A stretch of DNA of 10,952 nucleotides from the NCBI GenBank assembly GCA_016763235.1, contig JAESUE010000048.1, forward strand, positions 1 to 10,952. Reading direction: 5' to 3'. The notes under the pieces were generated by a model. That model saw only the letters and a list, made by a program, of their open reading frames with translations, was not told the origin of the DNA and made no database searches. The translations under genes and the position numbers were made by a program. This DNA comes from Pseudomonadales bacterium (GTDB taxonomy: Bacteria; Pseudomonadota; Gammaproteobacteria; Pseudomonadales; UBA3067). This document shows positions 6,704 through 10,952 of this stretch, piece by piece (the stretch's first letter is position 1; every line of letters starts with the position of its first letter).

Positions 6704-8992
6704 ATGAATAACTACGGAGCAACACTTCTTCAGAAGCGACGAACTGTAATAATATTTTGTCTACTTTTTATTATTCTGGCAGCCAGCGGCTTACCAAGCT
6801 TGAAGTTTTCAAGCGACTACCGAATATTTTTTAGCCCACAAAATCCGCAACTGCAAGCATTTAACGAGTTCCAAGATCGTTTCGGATCGCAAGACAATAT
6901 TATGATTGCTATCGAATCTGTCGATGGCAATATTTTTCAGAAAAACGAACTGAGCGTTATTAGAGATTACACCGAGCTTGCGTGGCAAACCCCGCATTCA
7001 AAACGTGTCGATTCGCTAACCAATTACCAAAATACAGAGTCTATCGATGACGATCTAATCGTTAGCCCACTGGTCAAGAAGGATAGTAAGCTAACGCCAG
7101 AAGAGATCGCCTCTATTCGGCACACCGCCCTAAATGAACAAGAACTGGTTGGCAGGCTGGTTTCATCCCAGGGCCATGTTGCTGCGATCAACATCACCAT
7201 GAACCTTCCACCTAATGCGGGAGCAGAGGAAGCGGAAGCAATGGCTTTCGCCAGAGACCTTGCTCAACGCATCGAAAAAGAAAACCCCCAGCTAAATACC
7301 TATCTTTCGGGCCAAACCCCTCTTAATGCAGCGTTTATAGAGTCCATCATTCATGATGGAGTGACCTTGATGCCGCTTATGTTTTTAATGATTATTGTCA
7401 GCACCTATGGTTTTCTTCGTTCATGGGCGGGCACCATTGGCGCTGTTTTAGTGGTATCACTTTCGGTTATTACTGCATTCGGCTTCGGTGGACATTTAGG
7501 AATATTGCAAAGCAGCATGACGGGTGCCGCACCTGTCGTTATTCTTACCCTTGCAATTGCAGATTCCATCCACCTCTTATCTACTTTTTTTCACGAATTA
7601 CGCCATAATAAAAGCCGTGAAGAGGCAATGCGTGAGTCGATACGTATCAATATGCAGCCCATATTTCTTACCAGTTTTACGACTGTCATTGGTTTCCTAA
7701 GTTTGAATTTTAGCGAGATTCCGCCCATTAGGGATCTTGGAAATACCGTCGCTTTAGGTGTAGTCGCCGCATTTATATTCTCCATTGTGGGTTTGCCCGT
7801 ATTTATGATGCTCATCCCCATGAAGACGGAGAATACACAACGAGATATTAAAAATGACATAATGGATAAACTGCATCATATAGTCATTAAACACTACCGA
7901 GGTATTATCGTATTTTTTGCCATCATAATACCGGCATTTTCTGTTTTTATTCCTCGTATTGATTTTAATGATTTATTTGCGGAGTACTTTAATGATTCCA
8001 TTGAATTCAGAAGGGATAACGATTTCATTTTAGAAAACTTGACCGGCGTAATGGCTTTGCACTATTCCGTTGAAGCCATGCCCGGCAGTGAAATAGTAGA
8101 CCCTGATTATCTAAAACAACTAGAAGCGTTTGGTGACTGGTTCAAACAACAACCAGCGACTTTGCATGTCGATTCTCTGGCAACGCTTGTCAAACGTTTA
8201 AACAAAGTGCTGCATGGTAATGACCCAAGCCATTATACAATTCCGGATAATGCAGATGAAGCAGCGCAATATCTCTTTTTTTACGAACTGTCTTTACCTT
8301 ACGGGCTTGATCTTAAAAACAAGATGGATGTGCACAAAATAAACTCCCGCTTTACAATCACTATTAAAAACACAAAATCAAAAGATCTCATTGCATTAGA
8401 TGAACGAGCAATGAACTGGCTGAGTATGAATGCTCCCGACCTGAAAATAGCTAGTTCAGTGGGGCCATCCATTATGTTTGCACAGATTTCAGAACGAAAC
8501 CTTGCCAGTATGGTTTACGGCCTCATTACCGCAATTTTACTGATTACCGTTGCATTGATGATTTCTTTAAAAAGCATTCTTCTGGGTCTATTGAGTTTAA
8601 TACCCAATGTTGCGCCAACACTTCTGGCTTATGGTGCCTGGGGTTTATGGATTGGTGAACTCGGAATGACAGGCGCGGTGATGAGTGTTGTGGGCCTGGG
8701 GATTATCGTGGATAACACTGTGCATTTTATGAGCAAATACCTTCGTGCTCGTAGAGAAAGAAATGAAACCGCTGAGGAGGCCATACACTATGCCTTCAAC
8801 ACGGTAGGTATCGCACTGGGAGTTACATCCGTCGTACTCATAACTGGGTTTTTGGTGTTGATATTATCAGCGTTTGAATTAAATGCTATATTAGGAAAAC
8901 TTGTTGCTTTAGACTTGTTTTTCTCCCTCATTATTACCTATTTTTTATTGCCTTCGCTCTTATTACTGCTGGCTAAGAAGAAGGATGCATAG
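6704..8992 (+). CDS. MMPL/RND-family transporter (RND2), paralogue of RND1
   Basis: This 762-residue inner-membrane protein aligns with RND1 end to end. Shared blocks include RINMQPIFLTSFTTVIGFLS, EYFNDSIEFRRDNDF, the GELGMTGA region and VHFMSKYLRARRE. By eye about half the residues agree in the membrane parts and fewer in the periplasmic loops. Topology is the same: TM1 at about 14-31, loop to about 218, TM2-6, TM7 at about 395-413, loop to about 605, TM8-12. The TM4 motif LAIADSIHL keeps Asp287, but the TM10 motif is IVDNTVHF (Asp670-Asn671), where RND1 has Asp-Asp. It lacks the acidic cytoplasmic tail of RND1, and its stretch between TM11 and TM12 is recast (SAFELNAILGKL). The ATG has AGGA 13 bases upstream. 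A propeller gene follows 68 bases downstream and may be co-transcribed. The cargo is unknown. Confidence 0.9.
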   Translation: MNNYGATLLQKRRTVIIFCLLFIILAASGLPSLKFSSDYRIFFSPQNPQLQAFNEFQDRFGSQDNIMIAIESVDGNIFQKNELSVIRDYTELAWQTPHSKRVDSLTNYQNTESIDDDLIVSPLVKKDSKLTPEEIASIRHTALNEQELVGRLVSSQGHVAAINITMNLPPNAGAEEAEAMAFARDLAQRIEKENPQLNTYLSGQTPLNAAFIESIIHDGVTLMPLMFLMIIVSTYGFLRSWAGTIGAVLVVSLSVITAFGFGGHLGILQSSMTGAAPVVILTLAIADSIHLLSTFFHELRHNKSREEAMRESIRINMQPIFLTSFTTVIGFLSLNFSEIPPIRDLGNTVALGVVAAFIFSIVGLPVFMMLIPMKTENTQRDIKNDIMDKLHHIVIKHYRGIIVFFAIIIPAFSVFIPRIDFNDLFAEYFNDSIEFRRDNDFILENLTGVMALHYSVEAMPGSEIVDPDYLKQLEAFGDWFKQQPATLHVDSLATLVKRLNKVLHGNDPSHYTIPDNADEAAQYLFFYELSLPYGLDLKNKMDVHKINSRFTITIKNTKSKDLIALDERAMNWLSMNAPDLKIASSVGPSIMFAQISERNLASMVYGLITAILLITVALMISLKSILLGLLSLIPNVAPTLLAYGAWGLWIGELGMTGAVMSVVGLGIIVDNTVHFMSKYLRARRERNETAEEAIHYAFNTVGIALGVTSVVLITGFLVLILSAFELNAILGKLVALDLFFSLIITYFLLPSLLLLLAKKKDA

Positions 8993-9020
8993 TTTGAATC
9001 GAAATAACACTATAGGGCAG

Positions 9021-9045
9021 CTCTAAAAATAGAGATTTTAATTCT
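9021..9045 (+). terminator. Weak hairpin between RND2 and the propeller gene
   Basis: CTCTA (9021-9025) pairs with TAGAG (9030-9034) around a four-A loop and is followed by ATTTTAATTCT. The stem is only five AT-rich pairs, so it would at most attenuate read-through into the propeller gene. Confidence 0.25.
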
Positions 9046-9060
9046 TCTTCTGGTTTCCCA

Positions 9061-10071
9061 ATGAGCAATTTTTCTTTTGTTTCTATTTTCACAGTTATCG
9101 TACTTATATATTTTCAATCTTCCGCTCATGCTGATATAACTTATACCGATATAGAAAGGCCACAGCCACTTTCACTGATAGACAGCCTTCCTCTCTATCA
9201 CGAATCCCCGCTTCAACCCTCTGGATTAAGCGTTTGTCAAAATCGTCTTCTTATGGTTTCAGATAACCAGAACTCTTCTATTTATGAATTACATCCATCA
9301 AACAAAGAACATCCTCTCAGTTTGTTCCAAAAAATCATCGTAAGCCCTCCCCCTCTCCCTTCCTCTCTACCATGGAAGGAAGGTATTAAAACAAGATTAT
9401 CAATGCTGTTTTCCTCAAAAACATACGATTGGGAGGCAATTACTTGTGATAATAATGGCAATATTTATCTCGCCAGCGAAGCATTTTTTAATATCGCAAA
9501 AATAGACAGCTCTGGATGCGCTCACTGGCAAATGAATAATCTATATCAAGACGGTGCCAAAAAGGGATTTTTCAGTGTCTACAATGGTGGCGTTGAAGGG
9601 CTTGCATGGCAGGGTAAAAACTCACTCTACATTGCTGCGGAAAGAAGTAAGCGTGGCCTTATTAAGGCGCAATACTCGTCCAATAAGTGGGAAGTTACCG
9701 GAACCCACTTAGTGCCTGATTCTGAATTTTCAAATTACCCCCAGCGCTCCCAAGATTTATCAGGTTTGTGGCAAGAAGGTGGCTACCTTTTCACACTAGA
9801 GCGAAACAACTTTTTGATCTGTCGCAGAAACCTGAATAAGCTGAGCGTAGAAACCTGCTGGAGTTATAGCCACGTAGAAAACTCGCCAGAGTTTCTTTAC
9901 CGAGACACACACTTTGGTATCGCAGAAGGCTTAGCGCGTTTAGAAAACAGGCTGTATATTGTCGTTGATAATAACGAAAAAGCACGTATTAGTAACAGCG
10001 CTACGAATACCAAAAATACACATGCTCTGTTGATGGTATATAAACTGCCAGAAAACTGGCTTCCGGATTAA
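9061..10071 (+). CDS. Secreted beta-propeller protein, SdiA-regulated/phytase-like type
   Basis: The 336-residue product has a signal peptide (hydrophobic 6-18, cleavage S-A-H-A before Asp25). The rest consists of repeated short strands typical of a propeller. Signature-like spots are SDNQNSSIYEL (Asp68), YDWEAITCDNNGNIYLASEA (Asp123, Glu125), GGVEGLAW (Glu179), DLSGLW, LFTLERN, GIAEGLARL (Glu289) and YIVVDNNEK (Asp303). The acidic residues at blade starts are those that bind metal in this superfamily. A Pro-rich insert lies near residues 95-105. Proteins of this type are annotated as SdiA-regulated or 'esterase-like activity of phytase family'; actual activity is not established. The ATG has no Shine-Dalgarno and no alternative start exists before the in-frame TAG at 9013, so it may depend on coupling to RND2. 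Its role beside the transporter is unknown. Confidence 0.75.
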   Translation: MSNFSFVSIFTVIVLIYFQSSAHADITYTDIERPQPLSLIDSLPLYHESPLQPSGLSVCQNRLLMVSDNQNSSIYELHPSNKEHPLSLFQKIIVSPPPLPSSLPWKEGIKTRLSMLFSSKTYDWEAITCDNNGNIYLASEAFFNIAKIDSSGCAHWQMNNLYQDGAKKGFFSVYNGGVEGLAWQGKNSLYIAAERSKRGLIKAQYSSNKWEVTGTHLVPDSEFSNYPQRSQDLSGLWQEGGYLFTLERNNFLICRRNLNKLSVETCWSYSHVENSPEFLYRDTHFGIAEGLARLENRLYIVVDNNEKARISNSATNTKNTHALLMVYKLPENWLPD

Positions 10072-10110
10072 TCACTACTATTTATAATACTATAGGTATA
10101 TCGCTAGTGA
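10072..10110. terminator. Possible shared terminator of convergent genes
   Basis: TCACTA (10072-10077), directly after the propeller stop, is the inverse of TAGTGA (10105-10110), which includes the EAL stop codon. The AT-rich interior gives only partial further pairing and there is no clear T-tract. It is plausible from position only. Confidence 0.25.
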
Positions 10111-10841
10111 ACAACAAGGCGCTGTGGATAACCAATAAAATAGCCTTGAACGAGATCCACCCCTAGATCGGATATAAAGCTGAACTCCTCTTTGGTTTCA
10201 ATCCCTTCTACAATCAATTTACAACCTAGCTTATCGGTAAGAGATTTCACGCTCTCTATAAACAATCGCTTTTTTTTATCACTATTTACATTTTTCACGA
10301 AGTGCCCATCGAGCTTGATATAATCTGGCTCTATATCCAACCATTGACGCAAACCGGAATACCCTGCGCCAAAATCATCAATCGCCACCTCAACGCCCAT
10401 TGCACGATATTTATTCAGTGCGGATATCAATTGAGAAAGGTCTTCGCTCGCAAAGTGTTCGGTCACTTCGATAACCACTTTTTCTGGAGGAACCCCCTTT
10501 GCCTCACCTAGATTTAGCAGGCTCTCAATTTTAGAATCAAATGAAGTGATTGTTTGAGGAGAAAGATTGATAAAAATCTTTTCGGATAATTTCGCCCGCT
10601 CAAACCGTCGCAGTGCTAGTGCACTACTTACTTTATCCAGTGCCTGCAAATGACCACGGGTAAATGCATAAGAGAATAAGGCAATAGGCTTATAGAGATC
10701 GCTTTTATATGGCCCACGGGCTAAAGCTTCGTAACCATAAGCCTTTCTTTCTTTAAGTGAAAATATCACTTGGAAAAGTGTGGATAGTTGTTTCTTATCT
10801 AGAATTGTATCTAACTGTCCCGCTCTATCAGAGTTTTTCAT
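10104..10841 (-). CDS. Stand-alone EAL-domain c-di-GMP phosphodiesterase
   Basis: The 245-residue protein is almost entirely one EAL domain, with no signal peptide, membrane segment, GGDEF or sensory domain, so it is cytoplasmic. It would hydrolyse c-di-GMP to pGpG. The catalytic set is complete: YEALAR (Glu38), FINLSP (Asn92), EVTEH (Glu125, Glu128), AIDDFGAGYSGL (Asp155-Asp156), YIKLDG (Lys176), VEGIET (Glu212) and QGYFIG (Gln232). Loop 6 (DDFGAGYS) is intact, which argues for an active enzyme. About 20 residues precede the domain. The ATG has GGGA eight bases upstream. It converges on the propeller gene and carries the shared 26-base element in its leader. A link to the transporter genes is not shown. 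Confidence 0.92.
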   Translation of the reverse strand: MKNSDRAGQLDTILDKKQLSTLFQVIFSLKERKAYGYEALARGPYKSDLYKPIALFSYAFTRGHLQALDKVSSALALRRFERAKLSEKIFINLSPQTITSFDSKIESLLNLGEAKGVPPEKVVIEVTEHFASEDLSQLISALNKYRAMGVEVAIDDFGAGYSGLRQWLDIEPDYIKLDGHFVKNVNSDKKKRLFIESVKSLTDKLGCKLIVEGIETKEEFSFISDLGVDLVQGYFIGYPQRLVVH

Positions 10842-10854
10842 TATTATTTTTCCC

Positions 10855-10880
10855 GTAACTACTCAGCTCACGCTCAAATT
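10855..10880 (-). repeat. Dispersed 26-base element, copy 2
   Basis: It differs from 1162-1187 at one base and lies 13 bases before the EAL start codon, so it is very probably in the untranslated leader. Immediately after it on the minus strand comes GGGAAAAATAAT, which contains the ribosome binding site. Confidence 0.75.
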
Positions 10881-10952
10881 CGTGCATAACAGCGTTAAAA
10901 AGTGATTATTTATACTTATAAACTCACATTTTTCGCCTTGTTTTGCCCAAAT

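Overview
The window looks like a chromosomal segment of a Gram-negative, probably marine gammaproteobacterium. The evidence is several proteins with signal peptides for the periplasm or outer membrane, a DUF2959 lipoprotein typical of gammaproteobacteria, a c-di-GMP phosphodiesterase and moderate GC. The genus cannot be fixed from the sequence alone. No tRNA, rRNA, CRISPR array, insertion sequence or phage gene is visible.

Layout. 1-140 (minus) is the N-terminus of an outer-membrane porin-like protein cut by the window edge. 475-1134 (minus) is a DUF2959 outer-membrane lipoprotein. 1135-1516 is an intergenic region with small repeats and a doubtful ORF remnant. 1517-3862 (plus) is an MMPL/RND-family membrane transporter (RND1). 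A pair of hairpins at 3872-3932 separates it from a convergent minus-strand pair, which reads first a LolA-like outer-membrane lipoprotein-sorting protein (5211-6005) and then an outer-membrane beta-barrel protein (3930-5174). A 700-base divergent intergenic region follows. It holds an inverted pair of REP-like repeats and two small dyads. 6704-8992 (plus) is a second, paralogous MMPL/RND transporter (RND2). It is followed by a secreted beta-propeller protein of the SdiA-regulated/phytase-like type (9061-10071). 10104-10841 (minus) is a stand-alone EAL-domain phosphodiesterase.

How the genes fit together. The core of the window (about 1.5-10.1 kb) encodes two related inner-membrane RND/MMPL pumps, a periplasmic LolA-like carrier with a lipid-binding type of fold, an outer-membrane barrel and a secreted propeller. 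These are the parts expected of a pathway moving a lipid or other hydrophobic molecule across the envelope. The grouping is visible in the sequence; the substrate is not, and the joint function is inference.

The main points for a second look are four. The LolA-like gene has a probable AUU start. The two pumps differ in the acidic pair of TM10 (Asp-Asp in one, Asp-Asn in the other). A nearly identical 26-base element lies just upstream of both the DUF2959 gene and the EAL gene. The REP-like repeat pair has one copy carrying an extra 48 bases.
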